A DNA stretch of 6,275 bases from Wenzhouxiangella sp. (GTDB taxonomy: Bacteria > Pseudomonadota > Gammaproteobacteria > Xanthomonadales > Wenzhouxiangellaceae), in the NCBI GenBank assembly GCA_007135355.1, contig SLJA01000122.1, forward strand, positions 1-6,275, written 5' to 3'. Position 1 is the first letter of the stretch, and the number at the start of each line of letters is the position of its first letter. Below the pieces are notes generated by a model. That model did no database searches. It worked only from the letters and a program-made list of their open reading frames with translations, and was not told where the DNA came from. Below are positions 1 to 6,275 of this stretch, piece after piece. The translations under genes and the position numbers were made by a program.

Positions 1-59
1 TACAGCCCGATCAGGATGCCCAGCACGATTCCGGCGATCAGCTTGACGATCAGATTCAT
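1..59 (-). CDS. N-terminus of a membrane protein, probably dicarboxylate/amino acid:cation symporter (partial)
   Basis: Only the first 19 codons are in the window; the gene runs off the left edge. The reverse complement from 59 reads MNLIVKLIAGIVLGILIGL, a short start followed at once by a hydrophobic, glycine-containing helix. This pattern (xKLxxGxVLGxxxGL) is typical of the first transmembrane segment of the sodium- or proton-coupled dicarboxylate/amino acid symporter family (GltP/DctA/SstT-like), which imports glutamate, aspartate or C4-dicarboxylates across the inner membrane. The ATG is supported by a strong AAGGAG five bases upstream. It lies 30 bases after the stop of the metallopeptidase gene on the same strand, so the two are probably co-transcribed. 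The family call rests on 19 residues and could be wrong; that it is a membrane protein start is much safer. Confidence 0.5.
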   Translation of the reverse strand, partial: MNLIVKLIAGIVLGILIGL

Positions 60-64
60 TTGTA

Positions 65-70
65 CTCCTT
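65..70 (-). promoter_or_regulatory. Shine-Dalgarno site of the partial membrane-protein gene
   Basis: On the minus strand the sequence AAGGAG precedes the ATG at 59 with a five-base spacer. It is a near-perfect match to the anti-Shine-Dalgarno sequence and is the strongest ribosome binding site in the window. It supports 59 as a true start although only a few codons are visible. Confidence 0.75.
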
Positions 71-89
71 GCCTTAAAACTCTGCTCGC

Positions 90-803
90 CTAAGCCCAAT
101 CCGGCAAACGCTGCCAGACCTTCTTCAGGCTGTGCTGTGCGGCGCTATAGTCCGGCATCAGTTCAGCCACCCGCGACCAGAAGGCCGGCGAGTGGTTCAG
201 GTGTTCGGTGTGCACCAGTTCGTGTATCAGAACATAGCGCACGGCACGAGGTGGGCAGAACATCAGGCGGGCGTTGAGCGAGATATTGCCACGCGCCGAA
301 CAGCTGCCCCAGCGCGAGCGCTGGTAACGAATGCCGAGCGAGCGGTAGCGGAAGCCATGCTGTTCAGCCAGTTCGCCGAGCTGGCGGCCCAGAAATATCC
401 GCGCCTTCGCGCTCAGCCAACGCCGCAGCAGCTCAGCGACCGGATCGTCGGCCGCGCCGTCCAGCGCGGCCGGCACGGCCAGCTGCAAGCACTGACCAGT
501 CTCGCGCAGATGAGCCCGGGGCTTAGCCGCGACTTGGTAGTCGACCGTCCAGCTTTGCGCCATCGCGGCCAGGTCAACCCGTTGCGGACGCGCGCCGAGC
601 AACGCCGGGGCGCAGTCGGCGCGCAAGGCCACGTGACGGCGACTCACCTGTTCGATCCAGTCACGCCGCTCCTCCAGCAGTCCGGGAATACGGCGCTGGT
701 CAAATCGCGCCGGCACGGTGACGATCAACCCGTCCCGGGGGTCCAGGCGCAAGCGTACGTGACGCGCCCGGGGGTGGACTCGCACGGTGTAGGGCTGGCT
801 CAT
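90..803 (-). CDS. YgjP-like (DUF45) zinc metallopeptidase
   Basis: This encodes a predicted cytoplasmic zinc metalloprotease of the YgjP/DUF45 family, often annotated as M48-family or SprT-like; substrates are poorly known. Counting from the ATG at 803 (237 residues), the zinc site is HELVH at 194-198 followed by NHSPAFW from 203. The likely ligands are His194, His198 and His204, with Glu195 as catalytic base. Just upstream is the family block RSRWGSCSARGNISLNARL (about 162-180). The N-terminal part (RARHVRLRLDPRDGLIVTVP, 12-31) is the usual first beta region of the family. An in-frame ATG at 857 would add 18 residues. It has only a weak AGG upstream, and the added residues look unlike the family, whose proteins begin a few residues before the RARHVRL block, so 803 is preferred. 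The 803 start has no clear Shine-Dalgarno site, so it stays uncertain. The stop is TAG at 90-92. No signal peptide or membrane helix is seen. Confidence 0.88.
   Translation of the reverse strand: MSQPYTVRVHPRARHVRLRLDPRDGLIVTVPARFDQRRIPGLLEERRDWIEQVSRRHVALRADCAPALLGARPQRVDLAAMAQSWTVDYQVAAKPRAHLRETGQCLQLAVPAALDGAADDPVAELLRRWLSAKARIFLGRQLGELAEQHGFRYRSLGIRYQRSRWGSCSARGNISLNARLMFCPPRAVRYVLIHELVHTEHLNHSPAFWSRVAELMPDYSAAQHSLKKVWQRLPDWA
449..472. repeat. 9-bp perfect inverted repeat with 6-base loop inside the metallopeptidase gene
   Basis: CGGCCGCGC at 449-457 pairs perfectly with GCGCGGCCG at 464-472 around the loop CGTCCA. The stem is entirely G-C and would be very stable in RNA. It lies in a poorly conserved Ala/Asp-rich linker of the metallopeptidase and is followed by no T-run on either strand, so it is not a canonical terminator. 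In GC-rich DNA it may be chance. Confidence 0.5.
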
Positions 804-907
804 GCGGTTGCGAACATGCGCGGATGGGATCGCCAAAACTCGGTCTTCGGCTACCATTATGCCTTGTCGTTCGCTGCTTCCCCGATCTGTCTCCTCTGCC
901 GGCCGCG
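804..907. promoter_or_regulatory. Divergent intergenic region carrying the promoters of the metallopeptidase and yheS genes
   Basis: The two flanking genes diverge from this stretch, so it should hold both promoters. The only AT-richer spot is CTACCATTATG at 851-861. On the plus strand TACCAT (852-857) or CATTAT (855-860), and on the minus strand CATAAT (861-856), are passable -10 elements. None has a recognisable -35 box at 16-18 bases, so no promoter can be fixed. If the minus-strand -10 is real, transcription would start near 849 and the ATG at 857 could not be used, which favours the 803 start. No operator palindrome is seen. Confidence 0.4.
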
Positions 908-2821
908 ATGATCCAGCTTTCGGAAATCACCCTGCGTCATGGCCCCGAAGCGCTGCTGGAGCGGGCTTCAGCCACCATATTTCCCGGTCACAAGGTAGGT
1001 TTGATCGGCGCCAACGGCAGCGGCAAGACCAGTCTGTTTCGCCTGTTGCTGGGCGAAATAAGCCAGGATGCGGGCGAAGTCAACCTGCCCGCGGACTGGC
1101 GCCTGGCGCATATGGCGCAGGAAATTGTCGACCTCGACCGACCGGCCATCGACTTCGTAATGGACGGCGACCAGCATTTGCGCGAGGCCGAACGGGCCGT
1201 GGCCCGGGCTGATGCCTCCAACGACGGCCACGCCATCGCCGAGGCCCACGCGCGTCTGGCCGACGCCGGCGGCTACGATGCCCGTGCGCGCGCCGGCAGC
1301 TTGCTCAACGGCCTGGGCTTTGGCGCTGACCAGCATGGGCGACCGGTGGCGGCGTTTTCCGGCGGCTGGCGCATTCGCTTGAGCCTGGCCCGGGCCTTGA
1401 TGGCCCCATCCGATCTGCTGCTGCTGGACGAACCGACCAACCACCTCGACATGGAAACCGTGGTCTGGCTGGAAGATTGGCTACAGCGCTATCCGGGCAC
1501 GCTGCTGCTGATCTCGCACGATCGCGACTTCCTCGATCAGGTGGTCGATGCCGTGTTGCATATCGAGCAGCGCCAGCTCAATAGCTACAGCGGGGGCTAC
1601 AGCAACTTCGAGCGACAGCGCGCCGAACGTTTGGCCGGGCAACAAGCCGCCTGGGAAAAGCAGCAGCGCGAAATCGCTCATATCCGCCGTTTTGTCGACC
1701 GCTTCCGCGCCAAGGCCAGCAAGGCGCGTGCCGCCCAGAGCCGCCTGAAGACGCTGGAGCGCATGGAGCGATTGGCACCCGCCCACGCCGACTCCCCGTT
1801 TGACTTTGCCTTTCGCGAACCGCCGCGGGCCAGCAATCCCCTGCTGCATCTGGACCAGGTTGCCCTGGGCTATGGCAACCACCGGGTGCTGGATGGGGTA
1901 TCGCTCAGCCTTGCCCCGGGCGACCGGATCGGTCTGCTGGGCCTGAACGGAGCCGGCAAATCCACCCTGGTGCGGGCACTGGCGGGAGAGCTGGCGCCGC
2001 TGGCCGGCACACTCACCGCCGGCGCCAAGCTGCAAGTCGGCTATTTTGCCCAGCATCAACTGGAACAACTCGACGCCGAGGCCAGTCCGCTGACCCATCT
2101 GGCCCGGCTGGCGCCGAAAACAGCCGAACAGCCGCTGCGCGATTTTCTCGGCGGGTTCGACTTTCGCGGCGACATGGCCACCGCGGCGGTCGGCCAATTC
2201 TCTGGCGGAGAAAAGGCCCGACTGGTACTGGCCATGCTGGTGTGGCAAGCACCTAACCTGTTGCTACTGGACGAACCCAGTAATCACCTGGACCTGGAGA
2301 TGCGCCACGCCCTGACCCTGGCCCTGCAAGGTTTCGAAGGGGCCGTGGTCACCGTATCGCATGATCGCCACCTACTGGCCAGCACCGTCGACACCTTCTG
2401 GTTGATCGACAACGGCGGCGTCGGGCGATTCGACGGCGATCTGGACGATTACCGGCGCTGGCTGCGCAACCGCCCCGACAGCGACAGCAGCCGGCCCGTC
2501 GTCAAGGATCACACCGCCGCCGAGGCCGCCCCGCGGACGCTGAGCGCCGCCGAGTGGCGTGTGCGCAGCAAGCCGCTGCGCAACCGCATCGAACGCCTGG
2601 TCCGGGCCATCGAGACCGGATCCTCGGCCCTGCTCGAACTGGAGCGGCGTTTGGCCGACCCGGACTTGTATGCCTCTGATCGCCAGGCCGAAGTGCAGCA
2701 CCTGCTCGAGCAGCAGCGGCGATTGACCGCGGAACAAGCCGCGCTCGAGGCCGACTGGCTCGACACTGAAGCCGAGCTCGAAGCGCTGGAGGCTGCCCGC
2801 GAAATCCGATCACGCGACTGA
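908..2821 (+). CDS. yheS: ABC-F family ATPase, YheS type
   Basis: This is a soluble ribosome-associated ABC-F protein of 637 residues with two ABC ATPase domains and no membrane part. E. coli YheS is thought to act on stalled or arrest-prone ribosomes from the E site. Domain 1 has Walker A GANGSGKT (34-41), signature SGGW (151-154), Walker B LLLLDEPTNHLD with catalytic Glu175, and switch His204. The charged interdomain linker spans about 235-300 and contains RFRAKASKARAAQSR, the tRNA-facing arm of the family. Domain 2 has Walker A GLNGAGKS (345-352), signature SGGEK (432-436), Walker B with Glu456, and His485. A charged, coiled-coil-prone tail occupies about 546-630. SGGW instead of SGGQ in the first signature is normal for YheS; DEPSNHLD rather than DEPTNHLD in domain 2 is a mild change. 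An in-frame ATG at 824 is rejected because the E. coli protein begins like the one at 908. No Shine-Dalgarno site precedes 908. Confidence 0.95.
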   Translation: MIQLSEITLRHGPEALLERASATIFPGHKVGLIGANGSGKTSLFRLLLGEISQDAGEVNLPADWRLAHMAQEIVDLDRPAIDFVMDGDQHLREAERAVARADASNDGHAIAEAHARLADAGGYDARARAGSLLNGLGFGADQHGRPVAAFSGGWRIRLSLARALMAPSDLLLLDEPTNHLDMETVVWLEDWLQRYPGTLLLISHDRDFLDQVVDAVLHIEQRQLNSYSGGYSNFERQRAERLAGQQAAWEKQQREIAHIRRFVDRFRAKASKARAAQSRLKTLERMERLAPAHADSPFDFAFREPPRASNPLLHLDQVALGYGNHRVLDGVSLSLAPGDRIGLLGLNGAGKSTLVRALAGELAPLAGTLTAGAKLQVGYFAQHQLEQLDAEASPLTHLARLAPKTAEQPLRDFLGGFDFRGDMATAAVGQFSGGEKARLVLAMLVWQAPNLLLLDEPSNHLDLEMRHALTLALQGFEGAVVTVSHDRHLLASTVDTFWLIDNGGVGRFDGDLDDYRRWLRNRPDSDSSRPVVKDHTAAEAAPRTLSAAEWRVRSKPLRNRIERLVRAIETGSSALLELERRLADPDLYASDRQAEVQHLLEQQRRLTAEQAALEADWLDTEAELEALEAAREIRSRD

Positions 2822-2839
2822 AAGGATGGCGTCCGGTGC

Positions 2840-2868
2840 TTGTTCGCAACCCGGCAATCCGCTATCGT
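2840..2868 (+). promoter_or_regulatory. Possible sigma-70 promoter for the nuclease-ATPase pair
   Basis: TTGTTC at 2840-2845 and TATCGT at 2863-2868 are separated by exactly 17 bases, in the 116-base gap after yheS. Matches to consensus are partial (3 of 6 and 4 of 6). It would give a leader of roughly 60 bases before the ATG at 2938. No rho-independent terminator is visible between the yheS stop and this site, so readthrough from yheS is also possible. Confidence 0.3.
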
Positions 2869-2937
2869 CTGGTCTGCTTCAAGGCTTGATCAATCCGTGC
2901 ATCGCACCTCGACCGACTGCCGCCGTCTGCTGTTGCC

Positions 2938-4197
2938 ATGACCTCGCTGCTGGCCATCGGCGATATCCATCTGGGTCGAACCCCGGCCGCGCTGCATGCC
3001 GATCTGGCCGCCCGTGCGGGGCAGCTCGGCCCCAAGGCGGCCTGGTCGCGCGCGGTCACCGAAGCCATCAACCACCAGGTCGACGCGGTTCTGCTGGCCG
3101 GAGATGTCGTCGAGCGCAGCCGGGACCTGCTGGTTGCCTATGGTGATCTGAAAAGCGGGGTTGAGAAATTGGCCACGGCAGGCATTCCGGTCCTGGCTGT
3201 GGCCGGCAACCATGACACGCTGGTTCTGCCCCGGCTGGCACGCGAAATTGAAGCCCTGCAACTGCTGGGGGCCGAGGGCCGCTGGCAGGAACGATCGGTT
3301 GGCAAGCTCAGCGTCATAGGCTGGTCGTTTCCGCGACCTCAGGTGCGCCACAGCCCGCTGAAAGATTTTCCCCAACCCGGCGAACCGGAGCGTACCATCG
3401 GCCTACTGCACTGCGATCGTGACCAGGCCGGCAGTGCCTACGCACCGGTCAGTAGCGCAGAACTGCGGTCGGCGCCCACAGCGGCCTGGTTGCTAGGCCA
3501 TATCCACCAACCCGACCGCCTGGAAGCGCCCCGGCCCATGGGCTATCTGGGCTCCCTGTCCGCATTGCGCGCGTCTGAAACCGGCCCCCGAGGGCCATGG
3601 CTGCTCACCTGGGACGAAGCCACCGGCCTGGCCATCGAGCACTTGCCGCTGGCTCCCTTGCGCTACGAGGTGCTGAGTATTGACGTCAGTGATCTGCACC
3701 AGCCCGAGCAAATCGCCGAAGCCAGCCTTGCGGCAACGCGAAAGCTGGCCAGCGCCCTGGCTGACCAAGCCTTTCAACCGGATGTAGTCGGCTTGCGCTT
3801 ATGCCTCACCGGCACCTGTCGCTTCCCGCGGCAGCTCCCCGCCCTGATCGATCAGCTGGTGACGGAATCCCGACCATGGAAAGAGCACGACATGCTCTTT
3901 TTCATCCAGAAAGTCAGCGTCGAGACGACCCTTGATTTCGATTTGCACGCCGTTGCCGGCGGCTCCGATCCTTGCGCTCTGCTCGCTCAAAGAGTGCTCA
4001 TCCTGCGCGATTGTTCGCATGAACAGCACCAAGCTTTGCTGGATCAGGCAAGAAACCGCATGGCGCGGATAGCCGGACTGCGCGAATTTCAGCCGCTGGA
4101 TCTTGAAATCGATGACGCGCGGCTGCGCAAATGGCTGGAGCACGCCGGACTGCGTGCACTGCTTGAACTTCTGGGGCAAAGGCGCGGCGCATCGTGA
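2938..4197 (+). CDS. Metallophosphoesterase, SbcD/Mre11/YhaO-type DNA exonuclease subunit
   Basis: This encodes a 419-residue cytoplasmic protein, a predicted Mn-dependent DNA nuclease subunit that works with a Rad50-like ATPase. All five calcineurin-like metal-binding motifs of the Mre11/SbcD family are present in order: GDIH (Asp9, His11), GD (Asp56), GNHD (Asn91, His92), His158 in GLLHCD, and GHIH (His188, His190). The phosphoesterase domain covers about 1-235. The remainder (about 240-419) is the capping and ATPase-binding region and is not recognisable by motif. The length is close to that of SbcD and of Bacillus YhaO (about 400). The ATG at 2938 is chosen because the first beta strand MTSLLAIGDIH starts directly there; no Shine-Dalgarno site is visible. 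The stop TGA at 4195-4197 overlaps the GTG start of the ATPase gene by four bases, which indicates translational coupling and a shared complex. The partner's architecture makes YhaO a better comparison than classical SbcD. Confidence 0.92.
   Translation: MTSLLAIGDIHLGRTPAALHADLAARAGQLGPKAAWSRAVTEAINHQVDAVLLAGDVVERSRDLLVAYGDLKSGVEKLATAGIPVLAVAGNHDTLVLPRLAREIEALQLLGAEGRWQERSVGKLSVIGWSFPRPQVRHSPLKDFPQPGEPERTIGLLHCDRDQAGSAYAPVSSAELRSAPTAAWLLGHIHQPDRLEAPRPMGYLGSLSALRASETGPRGPWLLTWDEATGLAIEHLPLAPLRYEVLSIDVSDLHQPEQIAEASLAATRKLASALADQAFQPDVVGLRLCLTGTCRFPRQLPALIDQLVTESRPWKEHDMLFFIQKVSVETTLDFDLHAVAGGSDPCALLAQRVLILRDCSHEQHQALLDQARNRMARIAGLREFQPLDLEIDDARLRKWLEHAGLRALLELLGQRRGAS
3880..3902 (+). other. Terminator-like hairpin with T-run inside the phosphoesterase gene
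   Basis: AAAGAGCA at 3880-3887 pairs perfectly with TGCTCTTT at 3893-3900 around the loop CGACA, and the 3' arm runs into five consecutive T at 3898-3902. The shape resembles a rho-independent terminator or attenuator, but only three of the eight pairs are G-C, so it is weak. It lies in the coding sequence (WKEHDMLFF) and translating ribosomes would normally prevent folding. It could make expression of the downstream ATPase depend on translation, but may be chance. Confidence 0.35.
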
Positions 4198-6275
4198 AAC
4201 TGATCCGGCTCGATATTCGTCACCTGCCCGGCATTGATCGACCTTTTTCGGTCGAGTTCTCACCATCAACCGTCAACGTGGTCACTGGCCCCAATGGTTC
4301 CGGCAAGTCAAGCCTGGCCCGGGCGGTGCGCGCGCTCATCCACGTGGCCCGAGACGATCCGCACATCGAGGTGGCCGCCGTCTGGCAAGACAACGAGGGC
4401 GAGTTGCGCTCGGAGCGCATCGGCCAAAGTGTGCAATGGCAGCGCCGCGGACAAAGCGTAAAGGCTCCGCCCCTGCCGAGTCAGGCAGCCATGGGCGCCT
4501 ATCTGATCAGCAGCGAGGATTTGACCGCACCAGGGACGACCGACGCCCATATCTCCGAAGAGGTGCAAACGCTGCTGGCCGGCGGCTACGATTTGAGCGC
4601 TGTTCTGGCCGCCCCCCCTTTTGCTGTCCCGCCGCGGCCGCAGAAACTGGCGCGCGAGATCGAAAGCTCGCAACGCACCATCGCGGCCAAGGAGGCTGAA
4701 TACGCCGAACTCGATGCAGAAATCGAAAAGCTGGGGCGACTGGAAGCGGGGCTTGAGGAGGCCAGCCGATCAGCCATCCTGCTATCGGCGATCGACGATG
4801 CGCAGGCCCTGGCCGAAGCCCATTCCGCGCGTGCCGCACTGGAACAGACGCTGATTGAAGAGTTCCCCGGCGGCATGGATCGCTTGCGCGGCGACGAGAT
4901 GCAGCGTCTCGATCAGGCCCGCGCCCGACTGGAACAGAAGCAGCAGGCCATCCACCTGGAGCGCGAGGCGCACGGTCGAGAACAGAAGGAACTTGAGCAG
5001 CGCGGCGGCAAGGACCCCACATTGCTGGAAAGCATGCAGGCCCAACTGGCCGAGGCCCGAGATGCCCTGGCGACAACCGAACAGCAGCTGACCACGGTTG
5101 AAGAGCAGGTCGAGCTGAAGCGCGACGCGGCTGCCGCTGCCGCGCAGCGGCTTGGCAGCACGCAACCCGAGCACATCGAGCAGCTTGACCAGGGCGCCCT
5201 GGAAAGCCTGGAACGGCAAGTTGAAAAAGTCCTTGCCCAACGCGAAAAACTCCGCGCGCTGAGCGGCCAACTGGTGCTTGGCCAGCAGGCTCGCAACCCC
5301 AGCAGCCGTCTTCCGGACGATCTGCGCACAGCCAGACGGGCACTCCAGGAGTGGCTGGCACTGGCCCGACTGAGCCCCCTGGAAGGCGCGCTATGGGGCA
5401 GTCTCGCGCTGGCGGCGGTGCTGGGCAGCATTCGCGTGCTGTCCGCCGAAACACTATCGACGCATCCGGAGCTGCTCTTGCTTGCCGCGCTGGCCGTCGG
5501 CCTGCCGCTGGCCATGCTGGGACGCTTCGTGCTGCGTTATCGCGATCGCGAGGCCGCGCGAACCCTGTTCCTGCGCACAGCCATCGAGGCACCGATGGGG
5601 TGGAGCGAAGCCGAAGTGCGGGCCCGCCTGGAGCGTGTTGAAGCAGAACTCGAAGCGGCCGTGCAGCACGAACTGGGACAAATGCGGGCGGCCGAACTGC
5701 GCGAACAGCTCAACGCGCAACGCGTCAATATGGAACGGGCGCGCGATAAGCTGCGCAAATTGGCCGATCAGCTCGGTATCTCGGCCGACCCGCGCCTGGA
5801 AACGGGCTTTCTGCTGTGGTGCCGGCACCTGCAGGACTGGCAACAAGCGCATCAGGAACTCAATGCGCTGATCCTGCGGGGCAGGCGTCTGCGGCAACGT
5901 TTGCGACAGCAGATCGAACAGGCCTCGCAGCTGTTGCAGCGGCACGGCGTGGACGCCACCGACCTGTCATCCCGGACGCTGGCCACGCTGGTGCACGAGC
6001 TGCAGCCACGCATCCGGCGCTGCAGCGAGCTGTACAGCAGCCTTCAGGCCAGAGAGAAACGCCTGGACGATCTGAGCGCGGACGTGGTTCAGATTCAACA
6101 ACAGATTCGTCTGCTGTTCGAAGGTGCCGGCATTCGTCAGGACGACATACCGGCGCTGCGACAAAGAGTCGAGCAACATCCAGCCTGGCAGCAGCTGGAG
6201 CAGCAAAGACGGGACCTGACTCACGAGATTGCCCGCCTGGAAAAACGCCTGCAGGATCATCCGGGCTTGCTCGAA
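4194..6275 (+). CDS. Rad50/SbcC/YhaN-type SMC-like ATPase with a membrane hairpin (partial, 3' end outside window)
   Basis: This frame is open for 694 codons from GTG at 4194 to the right edge, with no stop. It is a predicted ATPase partner of the preceding nuclease, expected to open or process DNA ends using ATP. The N-terminus VKLIRLDIRHLPGI leads to a Walker A, GPNGSGKS, at residues 32-39. A charged helical coiled-coil region rich in Glu, Gln, Arg and Leu spans about 150-390. Two hydrophobic helices follow (about 399-416 and 427-447) with a short acidic turn between them, and then a second coiled-coil arm from about 450 to the edge. The C-terminal ATPase half (signature, Walker B) must lie beyond the window. 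Two cysteines are seen in the stretch read, far apart, and no CxxC zinc hook. The mid-coil hairpin fits the YhaN/COG4717 group better than SbcC. The GTG start is favoured by the four-base overlap (GTGA) with the upstream stop; only a distant AAAGG precedes it. Confidence 0.9.
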   Translation, partial: MKLIRLDIRHLPGIDRPFSVEFSPSTVNVVTGPNGSGKSSLARAVRALIHVARDDPHIEVAAVWQDNEGELRSERIGQSVQWQRRGQSVKAPPLPSQAAMGAYLISSEDLTAPGTTDAHISEEVQTLLAGGYDLSAVLAAPPFAVPPRPQKLAREIESSQRTIAAKEAEYAELDAEIEKLGRLEAGLEEASRSAILLSAIDDAQALAEAHSARAALEQTLIEEFPGGMDRLRGDEMQRLDQARARLEQKQQAIHLEREAHGREQKELEQRGGKDPTLLESMQAQLAEARDALATTEQQLTTVEEQVELKRDAAAAAAQRLGSTQPEHIEQLDQGALESLERQVEKVLAQREKLRALSGQLVLGQQARNPSSRLPDDLRTARRALQEWLALARLSPLEGALWGSLALAAVLGSIRVLSAETLSTHPELLLLAALAVGLPLAMLGRFVLRYRDREAARTLFLRTAIEAPMGWSEAEVRARLERVEAELEAAVQHELGQMRAAELREQLNAQRVNMERARDKLRKLADQLGISADPRLETGFLLWCRHLQDWQQAHQELNALILRGRRLRQRLRQQIEQASQLLQRHGVDATDLSSRTLATLVHELQPRIRRCSELYSSLQAREKRLDDLSADVVQIQQQIRLLFEGAGIRQDDIPALRQRVEQHPAWQQLEQQRRDLTHEIARLEKRLQDHPGLLE

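Noticed and set aside
824..907. Upstream ATG at 824 as the start of yheS
   Set aside because: The 28 extra residues are absent from E. coli YheS, which aligns from the ATG at 908, and they run through the promoter region of the divergent gene.
132..911. Plus-strand open frame of 259 residues across the metallopeptidase gene
   Set aside because: It is antisense to a gene with a clear zinc-protease motif and shows no domain or ribosome binding site.
1481..2248. Minus-strand open frame of 255 residues inside yheS
   Set aside because: It is a mirror of the ABC-F coding sequence, rich in Gly and Gln with no recognised motif; the plus strand has two complete ATPase domains.
2822..2937. Possible terminator, small RNA or small gene in the gap between yheS and the nuclease gene
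   Set aside because: No stable hairpin followed by T residues is seen, and the short open frames lack ribosome binding sites and recognisable content.
3844..3855. 12-base perfect palindrome CTGATCGATCAG
   Set aside because: It lies inside the nuclease coding sequence (LIDQL), is made of overlapping GATC/CGATCG words common in such genomes, and has no partner copy seen in the window.
4238..4255. Small hairpin TCGACC-TTTTTC-GGTCGA early in the ATPase gene
   Set aside because: The T-run is in the loop rather than after the stem, so it is not a terminator, and a 6-bp stem is within chance expectation.
4507..5592. Minus-strand open frame of 361 residues opposite the ATPase gene
   Set aside because: Its product is rich in Pro, Arg, Ala and Ser with no recognisable domain, as expected from the reverse strand of a GC-rich gene. 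The plus-strand frame has Walker A, coiled coils and a coupled start.

Overview
The window looks like ordinary chromosomal DNA from a GC-rich proteobacterium, most likely a gammaproteobacterium. The main reason is the ABC-F protein, which matches Escherichia coli YheS in architecture, start position and apparent length (637 residues). The genus cannot be fixed from this sequence. There is no sign of mobile elements, CRISPR, tRNA or rRNA, and base composition and codon use look even throughout.

Layout. On the minus strand at the left edge lies the N-terminus of a membrane protein (1-59), probably a dicarboxylate/amino acid:cation symporter. It has a strong ribosome binding site and sits 30 bases downstream of a YgjP-like (DUF45) zinc metallopeptidase gene (90-803), so these two are probably one transcription unit. 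A divergent intergenic region (804-907) separates them from three plus-strand genes. These are a yheS-type ABC-F ATPase (908-2821), a metallophosphoesterase of the SbcD/Mre11/YhaO type (2938-4197), and a very long GTG-started reading frame (4194 to beyond 6275). The last encodes a Rad50/SbcC/YhaN-type ATPase and is easily missed by an ATG-only or closed-ORF search.

How the genes work together. The last two genes overlap by four bases (GTGA) and form a nuclease-ATPase pair, the same pairing as SbcD-SbcC, Mre11-Rad50 and Bacillus YhaO-YhaN. They probably process DNA ends or secondary structures. The ATPase half has a predicted two-helix membrane hairpin in the middle of its coiled coil and no CxxC zinc hook in the visible part. 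This suggests a membrane-tethered version of the Mre11-Rad50 machine and is the most interesting point in the window. YheS acts on ribosomes; no functional link with the nuclease pair is evident beyond co-orientation. A 116-base gap with a plausible promoter separates them.

Nothing here compels a claim of a wholly new system. The membrane-hairpin ATPase/nuclease pair resembles an existing but poorly studied family (COG4717/COG0420-like).
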